A DNA stretch of 64,000 nucleotides from Scleroderma bovista. Its lineage: Eukaryota; Basidiomycota; Agaricomycetes; Boletales; Sclerodermataceae. Positions 1 through 11,920 of the stretch are shown piece after piece (the stretch's first letter is position 1; each line of letters opens with the position of its first letter). The notes below the pieces were generated by a model that ran no database searches, was not told the DNA's origin, and saw only the letters and a program-made list of their open reading frames with translations. The stretch is from NCBI GenBank assembly GCA_037178675.1, contig JAYMGJ010000135.1, positions 54,393 to 118,392 on the forward strand, in the 5' to 3' direction. The position numbers were made by a program, and so were the translations under genes.

Positions 1-181
1 CCAAGGGTCCGACCGCCCGATGCTCGTCGATTTCTTCAAAGAAAAAACCTTTGACTGTTACAATCGTAGCATCATCGGCGTCAGGGCTCTTCGAACGTCC
101 TAGACGCAAGGGTGACTGTGAGCGCCGTCGCTCCACAACTGGAGGTGGAAGCACTAGATGCTCTTCCGCAAGGTAAGCCAT
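1..181 (-). CDS. 5' end of an unrecognised protein, cut by window edge
   Basis: An ATG on the minus strand at 181 opens a frame that stays open for 60 codons to the left edge. The product begins MAYLAEEHLVLPPP, continues with an Arg/Ser-rich stretch (ERRRSQSPLRLGRSKSP) and then a more ordered segment (TIVTVKGFFFEEI). I do not recognise the family and the rest lies outside the window. The opposite strand is also open here and has a good-looking intron (donor at 173, acceptor near 234) leading into a 146-codon frame ending at 700, so the strand is not certain. The minus model is preferred because it has an ATG and a protein-like composition. Confidence 0.4.
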   Translation of the reverse strand, partial: MAYLAEEHLVLPPPVVERRRSQSPLRLGRSKSPDADDATIVTVKGFFFEEIDEHRAVGPL

Positions 182-2742
182 TGCTAGCACTATTCTCGGT
201 GACGATACTAATGTGGTCTACTGGAAAGTTTCAGCAGAGCTAAGCATGCCACTCCAGAAGTGGGGGGTCGAAGAAATAACGCCAATAATTGGGAGCCTTT
301 AAGGATCGATGGAATTAAGCGGCTGTGCATTTGGAAACTGCTCATGCATCGATCCCCCTCCACGGAACTTTCCAATCCTCGGCGAGGTGTCGGTATCGTC
401 TTAGCTTTCCGAATGCGGAAGACCTTACGAGACCTAATAGCTCACAATGAAGGGCCAGCCGGTCGCTTTACTTTGTGCCGCCATCGCGCTCTTGGTAATT
501 ACCGCCGCTTAATCGTTGGAAGTGTTGTTTTGGAAAGTAAGATAGGGTGCGTTAACCAATCAGCGGGCATGATGGTGTTTGCCAAGCGTTGTATCCCTGA
601 GCTAATCGTAAAACACAAGCCAGTCACAAGCTTGGCTTTGACAGAAAAATGTCATGGCCCATCGCTAGCACCTCTGGCCCGGGTTTCCCCGATCGGATAA
701 ACCAATATTTGACCCATTTGGTCTTTCCAGTAGATTTTCCAAGTTTGTAACAATTATTTCCCTTTTCGCATCTCCAACTCTTTAGATAGTAGGTTACCGA
801 GGTAATCTGAAAAGGGTCGCCTCGGTGACTGAACAAGTTGTTTCTCCTCCTGGGGAGACTCACGATTACCTTTGCCAGTATGGGAGTCTGACGGCCCGGC
901 AGCGAGGACTATCCGATTCCAGTGGAGTGTATTAAAAGTCAGTTTGTGACATTGACCCCACCAAAGCAACAGCTGACACCCGCCACGAATGTTATCAGCG
1001 CAGTTAATTCTCGAACAAAGTGTCACACCACAGTCTAAGCCATCGATATTATTGGTAAACGGCCTCCTTTTATCTGCTATTTTGTTCCCGCCAGCGGGGG
1101 TTGATATTGAAAGCAACGACGTTTGGCTATAGGCTGGTTCTTGAGCTGACATTGCTCCCAAGTTCTAGGTTTCTTCAAATAGGATAAACTCCATTCGTCC
1201 GACCCACATACATCGTGAACCTGAAACGTTTATGGAATTCCATGTCACCATGGATGTATAATGAGCGAACTCGTGTCAAAATAACGGGATTATTGGACGA
1301 CAATGGTCCAATCTGGAAGTTTGGCGGCTGATGCCAATGAATTTTATTCCCATTGAAGAATGAACCTTTCATTGCTGTCAACGGGGAGATTTTATCTGAT
1401 AAGCCAAGGAATAATTCCCGAACATCTCGGATTTGACTCGCCATTGACTCAGGTTGAATAGCTTGCAGACATCTAGGTGTGCCCTGCTCCTCTACTTCTC
1501 CAATAACAGCAGCTCATTATGCATGATACTTCTCTATACGATCCTTGGTTTCGAATGTGCATTATCACAGGCGCCGCTTAGTGACTACTAGTGTACCGCT
1601 TTTGCTGTACATAACGTTAAATATACGGTGCGTTGACCTGCCAAGTCATTTTTCATCATCGCTCCTGACTTGGCAGTGGAAATAAAGCGCACATGGACTG
1701 CATTGCTAAGGTGCTGAAAATGTGAGTTGCCTGCCACCTCCATGAGTAAGCAAAGTACGTACATACTAACTTTGGTCGTTGAGCCTCTTGCTGGGTTATC
1801 ATATCTTTGACATTTGATAATTCCCGCAATGCTCCGCCACGACGTCCGCAGACGTACCTCTTTGGATTAGTAGGCTATGTCATACAGGAAGTTCAAATAG
1901 AAAATTCCACACTTGATACCAGACCCCGGATTTAAATGGGCCTCTGATACGCCCACTGAGAGCACTGTATTTAGTCCCCATTTGCAGCTTCCCTTCTGCG
2001 ACTCTCTCCTTGTTAGGCTCCCCACACGCAGTATTTTAGTCCTTGTCTTTCTGGCATGGTTCAATGATTGGCGCCTGGATGGCGATTCCTGGTCACCATG
2101 GCATCGCAGTGGGAGTTACGCCTGAACATATCATAGCTCAACAAGCTCAGTCATTTGCTAATTCCCAACGAATGCAAATCTGAAGGGCCTGTATAGATAA
2201 TGATGCAAAGTACAATGTCGAATATTGCCAAGTATGCAGTGGTTGCCTTTGCCTTAGTCTCCCCAAGGCAGACCAAAGATTCGATGGAAGACAATCGTTC
2301 CCCCTTTGCCTCGGTCTCAAGATCTCAAGTCTGACTCCGATGGTTGTGTTTGAGTCACGTGACTATTACGCGACGACGCGCTCTTTAAGCAAGTTCCCAC
2401 GACTGGGAGCTTGTTGCATTTCACGTTGGCCGTCGAGGTAGATAGCTTTTGCCTCGTCGCATCCATCGCCTCGAGAGTCGCCACTGTCCTTTTTGGTCCA
2501 CAAAAAGTCAGAAGATATAAGTAAAGTCTCGTAACCATCCTGATCAGTCCTTTATCCAGCAGCTTGATACCTTGTTCTGAGCCACCACAAGCTCTGGTGC
2601 TTCAAGTCTCTTCTCACCACACATCGCAATCTTCAAAACTGTTTGACATTCAGATCTCCCGAGGTAAGTATTTTATGCAAGGGGAGTATTACTCTGTCCT
2701 TTGTTTGTTGATTCATCCATAGACAACTGCATTTACCCTCTC
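182..2742. other. Gene-poor interval and promoter of the RING/RRM gene
   Basis: No recognisable gene. Frames of 60-146 codons occur on both strands (for example minus 1444-1175 and 1161-754, plus 260-700) but none has a recognisable domain or splices convincingly into a longer product. The last part holds the leader of the next gene: a likely 5'-UTR intron runs from a GTAAGTA donor at 2664 to an AG at 2722, just before the start codon. Confidence 0.5.
2353..2364. promoter_or_regulatory. Palindromic E-box upstream of RING/RRM gene
   Basis: AGTCACGTGACT is a perfect 12 bp palindrome centred on CACGTG, the core bound by bHLH factors of the Cbf1/USF type. It lies about 380 bp upstream of the start codon at 2743. 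A role in regulating that gene is inferred from position only. Confidence 0.35.
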
Positions 2743-5467
2743 ATGATGCATAAGCACTCTCATTCGGTCCCTTTGATTCCTGCATCAGCACCTACCTCTC
2801 CTGCCGTAGTTCGGTTTAGTAGGACACAGTGCGACAATGTCCTTCCAGCTACCCCCCCGCGTGTAATCCGTCAAGCGAAAGCAACGTCTCAATCACCTAT
2901 CAGCCCAGCAAGCACCTATTCCACCCCATACACCCCACTTAGCCTACGGTCGCTCACTACGTCCTCTAGTTCAACTTTCACAACGCCAGGATCAGTCACC
3001 AGCTTCAAGCGGTTTCCTGTAATGCAATCACCTGAATGCGATCCCCCACTTCAGTCGGTCAACAAGAGCCTGGCAGATGCTGCTGCAAACTGGCGTCTAC
3101 GGGCGAATGAAAATGGCATTAAAGTTGCTCTGTGTGCCGATTCTCGCTTCGGCAATGATGAAGGTGTTTAAATTGTTTAATTCCAAATTCACAGCACGCT
3201 CACCCTTGGTCAAACCATAAATATTTTTGTCAAATCCAATATTAATCTACCGCCTCGAATCATGCTGACTCCTGGCTATGTATATGCATCTACAGCTAGT
3301 GATCCATTCCCTTCTGATGCGAATTCAGCTACTCTCGTAAATGAGGAAGGTAAGACATCGCCACCAAACACACTATATTGAGCTTCCTTTGATAGTCTTC
3401 TGCATAGTCCTCCTGCCTGCTCCATTCCTTACGAGTCATCGGCGCTCACGCACCCAATCGAATATCTCCTTACGATGTGCGCCAGCATCTCCACAAGTAC
3501 ACAGGACTCCCATCAGGCGGACCCTTGGGATACTAAACACACCGCCTCCAAAGGCAACAAATTCCAGCCAATTAAAAATCAAGGGAAGCTTCACCGATCC
3601 CGCCCATACTCGCCGCCGTCCTTCTTTTGGTCAGGTTTGTGATCAGCATTCACCCTCTCGGCACAGTATATTTTCTGACTTGATGCCCGTGAATCCCTTT
3701 AGATGTCAACAGAACTTTTTGACATCGATGAAAATGCATTTGAGCCGTACCCGCAATCGTTTTCTGCTGCCGCACAGTCTTTAGTCTTGCAGGATCCTTT
3801 CAACGGTTCTACGTTGTCGACAATCGCCGAGACCTTCCCACAACCCTTATCCCCACCGTTCCCTGATATGCATGCAAACATGGCCGTCAAATCCTTCGCT
3901 TCGTCTTGCCTCGTCTGTGGCCGTTCAAGTAGTCGTCTGGTAATCATCGACCCATGCAAACATGCACACTGCAATGCATGTTTCACTAGTGCCCTTAACA
4001 TTGTTGGTGAGAAGGACATGGAGTGTGCAGTTTGCAAAGCGTCGGTGGTCAATTTCGCGTTTCATAATGTTTCCGACTATGAAACTGTCAAGCCATCGGT
4101 CAGCCCCCAGTCCAATTGTTTTCCTACGCTCTTCGACGTACCGTCTCTCGTCCACCCATGCTCCTCCAAGGGAGATTTCCCCGATTCTCCTAGTGTCCTG
4201 CACCCGCAACCCTTGCTATCGTCGATGAGCACAATGTCGCTGTATGATAATGCATGTGACTTTTCTCTGACAGGTTTCTCCGGCCCTTTGAGAAAAAGTG
4301 AGAACATCGTTCTCCGTATTGATAATGTCCCCTGGGTAGACATCTAGTTCTCTCTGGGTTTATGTCGAACTCATTAATTCTCAGGATATCACACCTCCCG
4401 TAATTGCTGCATGGTTGAAACACCCGATCGTCCGTGTGCATGTTCTTTTGGATCCGCGAGGGAAGACTCTCAGCCACGCTTACGTGGAGCTCGCCACTGA
4501 AGACATAGCAAAAGCTGCACTCCGAGAAGTGCAGAACTCCGTCCTTGGAAAGGGAAAACGGGCGCGTGGCGTCACCGTCACACGGAGCAGTCAAGAAGAG
4601 CTGATGCGTGCGGTGAGTTGGACTGTGTATGTAAGGTTGTTGTATGGTTACGTTTTATTTCCCAGCTGTTCCCGTCATGGAAAGGTGCCTTTGACGGCTC
4701 GCGACCATCTCTTTTAGGGTTAGGACCAGAGCATCTTGCGGTCGCTCTGACAACTGGTCTCACGACGAATGCTGAACTCGATGCTTTAATGTATCTCATA
4801 CAATCCCCCGACGTAGGCGTGCCAAATGACCTACGCTGGCCATTTTTATTGACTGAATAAACACTTACAGTCTCGCTTCCTTAAAGTGCCCTCCCTTCCG
4901 TTCTACTCCCTCATCAGTATTTTGTCCAAGTTCCCTGCCGACCGGGAAAGCAGAGCTTACTGGTCTACTGGGATCAGAGATGCGTTGTTTGGTGAGTGGT
5001 TTTACGGCTCGACTTGCAAGCAGCCCTTTTGAATTTCGCCTTAACAGGACTGGCCTATCGTATGATTCTATCGATTCGGCTGCATATTGTAGTTGATGGT
5101 GTTTCTTAGATGCCCTTGGAGTCCTAGTTGTCCGTTTCCGTGACGCCTTACACCAAGACGATTCCAACCTTCTCAAGGACTTCTTGCAAGCTTGTGTCTC
5201 GTGTCAGGGTATGCTACTCAGTCCCCAGTCTGGACTGTTTACTCAACGATTTTGCTAATAGTATTCACCACTCAGCAAGTTGAAATGCTGAAGACTGCCG
5301 AGACAGCCTGCCAAAGTGCTCTCGCTGCAACATTTATGCACCCAAATTTCCACTTTACACAGGACCCAGGAATGCCAGAGTCGCCGTACGGTGCTCTAGC
5401 CAAGGAGTTTGGTATCAATGAAGAACTTGTCCAAGCGCTGGCCCACCGGCTGGGTGACTTTTACTGA
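2743..5467 (+). CDS. RING-finger plus RRM protein
   Basis: A multi-exon gene. The N-terminal part is Ser/Thr/Pro-rich and probably disordered. The exon from 3703 carries a RING-like cluster: CLVC, then PCKHAHCNACF, then CAVC, i.e. the C-x2-C...C-x-H-x-H-C-x2-C...C-x2-C order of zinc-binding E3 ligase-type fingers. An RNA-recognition motif follows, starting at NIVLRIDNVPW (up to 4336), crossing an intron (about 4337-4383) and running to about 4610 with a β3-like SHAYVELAT. Later exons are at about 4667-4811, 4871-4992, 5109-5205 and 5277-5467, ending in a C-terminal helical region (last residues HRLGDFY). The pairing suggests a protein that binds RNA and may ubiquitinate partners; that is inference. 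The first intron (near 3140-3190) does not splice cleanly in phase as I read it, so the early exon structure and the start at 2743 are provisional. Confidence 0.75.
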
Positions 5468-5889
5468 AACTTCCTCTCTCGATCTGCCTATTCCGTAACC
5501 CCCTTCCTAGAAGATGACGACATTATGAGATTGCTCAAGTTTCGGACGTTTACCATCCATTCTTTTTGCTACCTTTGGGCATTAACCGGCATTAATGCCT
5601 TTTTCGATGGACTTACTGGCGAGAGCCAGTTTGGCGACTTCACTTACTCTGGGTTCACGTGTTCGTGCCAGATATCATTACTGCGTTTGCTCTCGTATAT
5701 CGCATTTTGCTATGGATTTCCACATTGTTTCGCTCGTTCGATCGACCCTGCTTGTAACAACTATTCGGCACCTTATGCGTTGTATCGTAGTGACGCGTTG
5801 ACGCGATAGAACTGACCAATGTCCTTGTGTTTTACAAATGGACACTTGCCACTTCCAATACCAGGTAATTCATAAACAATCCCACGTGG
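5468..5889. other. Tail-to-tail intergenic region
   Basis: 3' flanks of the RING/RRM gene (plus) and of the first oxidase paralogue (minus). Two short overlapping plus frames at 5525-5809 lack any recognisable domain. I see nothing else. Confidence 0.5.
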
Positions 5890-6887
5890 TCACCAGCAGT
5901 TCATCTTGCTTATGATTTGGGTGAAAGCCGTGACAGTGATAGCTCCTAGCAAGAAGCCTAGCGCCAGAACCTTCTCATAGTCTTTGACAATGGCATCGCA
6001 CCTATTCTTATCGTTACCCTTAACAACATCCAATGTCGGCCTCGGGGTGTCCTTGTCAAAATTGTTCTGTGGGATGATGTAAGCTATGGCGTCTGGCGCT
6101 GTGAGCAGTCCAGGAAGACCATCCAAGGACTTCATGTTTTTACGAAGCCAGTAAGCACGGATGGAGTTTGGGGGAGGGTCCACCTGGCTACCAGGATTGT
6201 CACAAGGTGCCAGAGGGTTGTCTCTGTCAGCTTTCTCCCTGAGTGCAGCAAGCCGAAGAAGTTGGGTACGATGAGTCACGAAGTTGTACAGGGGGACTGC
6301 GAAGCCACAGGACTGGGGAATAATGCGGCAGGATATCAAGTGAGATTAATGCGAAGATAGAAGAACAAGCTGTACTCACCGTGCCGACCTGATACACATC
6401 AATGACAATAGCTGCGCGGGATCCTGGACGCCGTGTCTCCGCTGGAATAAGAGTGTGGTATTCAGGTGTTCCGTATTCGTATACGGTCCCTGTGAAGTTG
6501 TATTTGGTTAGAAAGGCTCGGACATGCGGTGGTCCATTTCAGGCGTACCAACGCCAAAGAGACGAAGGATCCTTGGGGGACCTTCAAAGGCGTGGAACAT
6601 CACAGTGATGCGTCCATTTTCGCGAATGTGTGAAATAGTCTCGACACCTATGAACCAAACATGAATATGATTAAGAACACGAGCAGACAATCGAACACAC
6701 CGCTGCCCGATAGGTCCTGGTAATATACCCGCTTCGAATTTACGATGTGGAAACAATCTTCTCCCCCTTTTGGTGACAGGTTGATGTGTCCCTGCGCGCT
6801 CAGGGGAGCCGTGGCAACCCAAAACATCTGCTGCTTCTTGATCCATTCAAAGAGAGACTCAGGTATCTCGTCATAAAAGACGGCCAT
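5890..6887 (-). CDS. Pyridoxamine 5'-phosphate oxidase-like protein, paralogue 1
   Basis: Four exons splice in phase: 6887-6701, 6647-6549, 6489-6380 and 6312-5890, giving 272 residues. The N-terminal half (MAVFYDEIPESL, FWVATAP, NLSPKGG, RITVMFHAFEGPPRILRLFG, about residues 1-130) has the look of the FMN-binding split-barrel fold of the pyridoxamine-phosphate-oxidase superfamily. The C-terminal half is less conserved and ends in a hydrophobic helix (LALGFLLGAITVTAF), so the protein is probably tail-anchored in a membrane. The substrate cannot be told from sequence; family members bind FMN or related cofactors. It is a tandem duplicate of the gene at 7379-8375, with the same intron positions. 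Confidence 0.85.
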
Positions 6888-7378
6888 AATGAGAAACCTT
6901 GAAGGAGACCCGGTAGAACCAGAGAGGCGTATGACTCAGAAGGTTGACTCGGTAGCGGATGTCGGTTGCAATCCAAGTGAGCGGATACTTCGTCCGCTGT
7001 TGTTTATTCTGATCGGCGACCACGGAAAAGGGAATAGTGCAGTGTACTGACAGCAGTTGAGGTCCACAGAAACCATAGGAAGAGGTTATGAAGGAAATGT
7101 GTGAATGTTGAGCGAAGCATAAGTAACAGCCAACTTGGTGGTACGTGTAGTCACAAACCACCCTTACAGATCTAGGAGAGATGCCAGCACTATGACAGGG
7201 AAAGTACAGAAGTGAAAGGGGTGCAGATTACACCGAGACAACCAAGAAGGGTAGAAAACTACAAGAGGCAAAAAAAGAAACCATATTTATGTACATAAAA
7301 GGAAAAGATCGTGAGAAATCCCAGCCGAGTGAGAAGTGAGAAGCAGAATGTGGGATTGCAAGTTGCCACTTCCATGGA
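6888..7378. other. Spacer between tandem oxidase paralogues
   Basis: Promoter side of paralogue 1 and 3' flank of paralogue 2. Near 6955-6990 there is a block (ATGTCGG..GCAATCCAAGTGAGCGGATAC) that recurs with few changes at 12001-12035, directly beyond the transposon in the promoter of paralogue 2. The rest shows no gene. Confidence 0.5.
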
Positions 7379-8375
7379 CTACAGGAAGTTCATCTTGCCT
7401 AGGATCTGGGCGAAAGCCGTGGCAGTGATGGCTCCTAAGAAGAAGCTTAGGGCCAGAGCCTTCTGGCGATCTTTGACAACTACGCCGCGCCCATTCTTAT
7501 CATAACCCCTAATAACATTCAGCGTGGGCCTCGGGGCATTCTTGTCAAAGCTGTGCTGTGGGATGACACGAGCCATAGCGTCTGGCGCAATTAGCAGTGC
7601 AGGGAGGCCATCCAAGGAGTTCGTATTATGAAGAAGCCAGTGGGCACGGAGGGAGTTTGGGGGAGGGTCCGTCTGGCCACGCAGGGCATTGTCTCTGTCA
7701 GCGCCCTCCTTTAATGCAGCAATCCGATCAAGCTGGGTACGATGGGTCACGAAGCTGTATAGGGGAACAGCGAAACCACAGGACTGGATAGTAACGCAGG
7801 AGGGATAATGCGGCGGAGTATCAGGTGAGATTGATGCGAGGATAGAAGAACAAGCTGTACTCACCGTGCCGACCTGATACACATCAATGACAATAGCTGC
7901 GCGGGATCCTGGACGCCGTGTCTCCGCTGGAATAAGAGTGTGGTATTCAGGTGTTCCGTATTCGTGCACGGTGCCTGTGAAGTTGTCTTGTTGGTTAGAA
8001 ATACTTGGAGAGACGATGGTCCATTTCAAAGCGCACCGACGCCAAAGAGACGAAGGATCCTTGGGGGACCTTCAAAGGCGTGGAACATTACAGTGATACG
8101 TCCGTTCTCGCGAATGTGTGAGATAGTCTCGACACCTACGTGCCAAACATGACGATCAAAAAAATGTAGAGCGGACAGTCAAGCATACCGCTGCCTGATA
8201 GATCTTGGTAATATACCCGCTTCGAATTTACGATGTGGAAACAATCTTCTCCCCCTTTCGGTGACAGGTTGACGTGCCCTTGAGCACTCAGGGGAGCCGT
8301 GGCAACCCAAAACATCCGCTGCTTTTTGATCCACTCGAGGAGAGACTCGGGAATCTCGTCGTAGAAGACGGCCAT
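7379..8375 (-). CDS. Pyridoxamine 5'-phosphate oxidase-like protein, paralogue 2
   Basis: Same architecture as its neighbour at 5890-6887: an ATG at 8375 (MAVFYDEIPESLLEWIKKQ), three introns at equivalent places, a split-barrel oxidase-like N-terminal half, and a C-terminal hydrophobic helix (LALSFFLGAITATAFAQI) before the stop. The two copies are close in sequence throughout the coding region, including intron edges, as expected of a tandem duplication. The final exon is shorter by several codons in one loop (DRDNALRGQTDPPP against the longer version in paralogue 1). A DNA transposon is inserted about 70 bp upstream of its start codon, which may alter expression. Confidence 0.85.
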
Positions 8376-8446
8376 GGTGAGAAACAAGGTCCGGGACGCC
8401 AGGCAGACGTGAGGCCTTGAGGCCTCATGCATGAGTACATAATTTA

Positions 8447-8514
8447 CAGCTGTTTGCGGAAATAATGTCAGTTTGTGAGCGCGTCGTGAGCTCCACCCGA
8501 TAAGGAAATATATC
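8447..8514 (+). repeat. Left terminal inverted repeat
   Basis: Matches the reverse complement of 11921-11998 over nearly its whole length. The main difference is a roughly 10 bp gap in the left copy after AATAATGTCAG. It ends at GGAAATATATC. Confidence 0.9.
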
Positions 8515-9127
8515 GTAGTGTATGCCCTCGCAGCCACGCTTGCAGCCTTAGACGTTGCCTTTGTCTGGCTACGGGCAAAGAAAACCACAATCAAGATTCC
8601 CGGACGTAGTAAAACCCTTCCTGCAGCAGTTGATGACAAGGTTGACAAGCTTCTGGCACTTCCCCTCTCTGCCACAGATCTGCAGCCAGCCGAAGTCGAG
8701 ATTCTGGATGGGACCCCACAAGATAAGTCTCTTCAAGCACAAGGGTCACAACATGACACGATTGACCTGGCGAATGGTGCTGAAAATAGTTGTGAGGAGC
8801 AAGACTTTGGAGACATGTATGACGTACTGTATGAGCCTCATGGACCAGGTGTTGAGGTAGAGGAATACTGGCAATCGGATAGCAAAGAATCCCTTGGTAA
8901 GTGATATAGTAGATTACCTATGTGTTCTTACTGTCCTACTTTTCGTCAAGGAAAAAGTTCAGAGATCACCTTCGTCAACTTGGATCCATCGTCATTCAGC
9001 ACCAGCTCGGGCAAACAAAAGCAGCCTGAATGTGATTCACTTTCACCCTCAGAGGATGAATTATTATTGCAGAAATCAACCAAAAAGGTCAGATATATTG
9101 ACGACTTGTTGTAGTTTTTTGCTACTC

Positions 9128-10620
9128 ATGGGGAACGTCCAGAGAACAAAAGTCGTGCAGCAGCAACAAAAACAACGAAAGAAAATGAAAGTTCAGGTTG
9201 ACCTAAGTGAAGACGAAGATGGTTCAGCCACAGATGCACCTGCTGACGAACCGAGGCAGTTCACAGTCTACGTTCAGGTGTGCACTGCCTCTCCGGACTC
9301 TCATAAATCAACCAGCAAGTCTACGAAGGCCCCAGCTATGAAAATCATCTCCAAGGGACCATTCAAGTGCAACACAGCTGCTGCTTTCTTTGCCTTCAAG
9401 TCTCGTGTTGCAAAGGCCTTACCTTGCCGGGTGTCAGCGCTTCCTGTCTCAAAATTTGAATGGAAGTTCGAGAATCAAGCACAAGGTGCCCCACGAAAGA
9501 AGGTGGCCGATGAAGCTGGTTACGAGGCACTTCTTGATGCTGTGAAGGCGAAGCGCTTACATGAGAACATTGTTGTTTGGCTATTTACCCCAACGCCGAA
9601 AAAAGTTGAAGAGGTATGATTCTCCCGCACCGCCATTGCTATCTAGTCACCAATTTCAACAGGACTGGGATATGGGAGATGCAGATTACGTTGATCAGCC
9701 CTTTGATGTTGACAATGAACTTGACACACGCCAATCCAATGGCAAGGCTTGCCTTGTATGCGTATGAACTGATACTTGTTGACACCGTGAACTAATTATG
9801 ATATCAGGACAACATGGTCAGCAGGGTGAAAGCTGCTCAAGCTGAACTTGAGCAGGCTTATCCTCTCGGAGGATGTCCATTGTTCCCAGACAAACGTGTT
9901 TGGCATAACAAGACAAACGACACCTACTTCGAGCTAACACAGATCCGAATCAAATATTGGGCCGCGAATATCGTAAGAAATGTGGTTTCTAATGACACAT
10001 GGGAAGCAAAGCTTGACTGTGACTTCTAGGTGTCGGGGAAATGCAATATATCTGCTCCTCCAGTGTCAGGTCACTTTGCAGATAGCAATAAACTCAAGGT
10101 TCCAACGAATCCACCTCCTCAGGATGGAAATGCTCAGGGTGCCGGGCACGCACCTGGTCAGGTAGTAGCACCAGGCATGCCAGCACCTCAGCCATATATG
10201 CCAATGGGTCCTGGCGCGTTCAACCCGTACTACATTCCTTATATGCACCCACCTTATGGCTTTCAACACAGTCACATGCCTTATTCAGCTCCCACCTTTC
10301 CTCAGGCTAGTGCGGTCAGAAACAATATCCAGCCACAGGGCCTGCTCTCATCACGAACAGCATCTACAACATCATCCTCACCAGGACGTACCATGGCTCA
10401 CAATGTGACATTGCCGGAGTTTTGTCGGAAGTACCATATTTCGGACGCTGATCAAGAAAAGTTGGAAGCATTGGAGTATCATCCTGGAAATTGTGCCATT
10501 GAGCATTTTGACAATCATGAATGGCGTGTTGTCGGAAAGTTTTCCAAACTGGGTTGGGAGGCCTTCTTGGTCGCACATAGAAAGTTTTGCAGGGCAATAA
10601 AGGCTGGTACCTGGTCGTAA
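9128..10620 (+). CDS. Transposon accessory protein, Pro-rich with C-terminal SAM-like domain
   Basis: Exons 9128-9613, 9663-9755, 9808-9972 and 10030-10620 join in phase to give 444 residues. There is an acidic/Gln-rich start, then an ordered domain (from about residue 40: FTVYVQV...PFKCNTAAAFFAFKSRVAKAL...YEALLDAVKAK) that resembles a ubiquitin-like/PB1 fold. Next is a short block with YPLGGCPLFPDKRVWHNK, then a Pro/Met/Tyr-rich linker, and finally about 65 residues (LPEFCRKYHISDADQEKL...GWEAFLVAHRKF) that look like a sterile-alpha-motif helix bundle. The function is unknown. It may begin further upstream: 8518-8898 is an open acidic frame that could splice in, but I found no convincing ATG in it other than near 8815. 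It lies inside the transposon, convergent with the transposase. Confidence 0.75.
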
Positions 10621-10756
10621 TTTCATTTCTTGCTGATGCCCACCTCAAATCATCACACTTGGACATTTTGTGGACCAACATTTCATTGTGTTCGTAATGT
10701 GTACTATTACATGTCCCAACCTGTCAGCTTTTACATGCACTGTGTACCATAGAATG

Positions 10757-11893
10757 TTAGTCGACAATATACCCTGCATTCTTGAACCAGCCATGAGCTT
10801 TTTCTGGTGTAATGCAACTGGTTGCTTCAATCAATGCCAGGATATGATCCTCACGTTGACGTAGTTCAGCCCCATGGCGTCGTATGTAAGCTTTTACTAC
10901 ACAAAGTCAGCACAGACTTCAAGAACATCTACTACGATCACCTACAGCAGCTGAATGATTCCTCAATTGGTGTGAGGTCTGGTGAATATGGAGGGAGGTA
11001 CATGATAATACAACCTGTGGAATCACAGAGCACATTAGTTGGCTCTCAAAAAATGTGTGACGACGCACCGGAACCTTCAAGAAGTTCAACTAGCGCATCA
11101 TTATGATGGATGCGACAGTTGTCAAGAACAAGAACGGATCGTTCAGCTGGAAACATATTCATCTGTGGCAACTAGACATAGTTTATGTTTGATCAGCGAG
11201 ACCGCATGGAATTCAGCCAGAAATACATGCCACTTCTTCCACGATAAACTGATAGAACTGCTCTGCATTGAAAGAGCCTTCGATGACATGTGCTGCAATG
11301 TACCCATCAGTTGACATTGCAGCACATAGCGAGTACCGATCGCCTCGAACAAATACATCCTTCAGCTGGGCACGCTGGCGGTGTGGTGCTCGTCCATAAC
11401 GTCGGGCAAATGTGCGCTCGTTCTTGCTTGTTTCATCAACAACAACAAATTCTGATCCGTCACCAATGAAGTTGTTGTGCAGGTACTCCTGGAACTCTGC
11501 TCGGCGGGCTTCATCTCGTTCAGATGCAATCTTTTGTAAGACCTTGCGAGAAAGACCAGTATTGTTTAGAGTGTGGCAAAGTGCTGAAGGACTGATGGAT
11601 ATGTCATGTTCAATGGCCAACCAGGTGCATAGTTCATCAAGATACAGATCAGGGTCTTCGGCAAAGAGGGTTTCAATGGCAGTCAAAAGAGCCCTGGTTA
11701 TTGTTCGAGTACGACCCTTCAGTGGAGAAGGTGGGCGATTGACAGAGCCATGTACTTCTAGAGATTGTCGCCAGCGATAACAGCTACGTGCGGAGACACC
11801 GAAAGCAAAGGAGATTTCTTCAAGTTCCCATCCAAGACTCCATAGGTGCAGGGCACACTCCTTGAGATCAGTGCTGATATGGCGATTGGGCAT
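10757..11893 (-). CDS. Tc1/mariner-type DDE transposase (intact)
   Basis: Exons 11893-11227, 11146-11069, 11014-10946 and 10896-10757 splice in phase to 317 residues, with introns of 80, 54 and 49 nt. The start MPNRHISTDLKECAL opens a helix-turn-helix region (residues about 10-55, FGVSARSCYRWRQ), followed by a winged-helix-like part. The catalytic triad is visible: first Asp in FVVVDETS, second Asp in VLVLDNCRIH, and Glu in PYSPDLTPIEESF. This is the DDE_3 layout of IS630/Tc1/mariner enzymes, which cut and paste DNA at TA. Without splicing, the frame seems to stop at 11213 before two of the three catalytic residues, so the gene is easy to mistake for a truncated one. Confidence 0.92.
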
Positions 11894-11920
11894 AGTAACG
11901 ACAACAGCGCTGGACAGCTG

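Noticed and set aside
260..700. 146-codon plus frame with a good upstream intron
   Set aside because: No recognisable domain, Arg-rich composition, start is not ATG, and it conflicts with the ATG-started minus frame at 181. Kept only as an alternative.
8518..8904. First exon of the accessory gene starting at 8518
   Set aside because: The frame begins with GTG inside the repeat edge, with no ATG and no acceptor; it may contribute an upstream exon but I could not define it.
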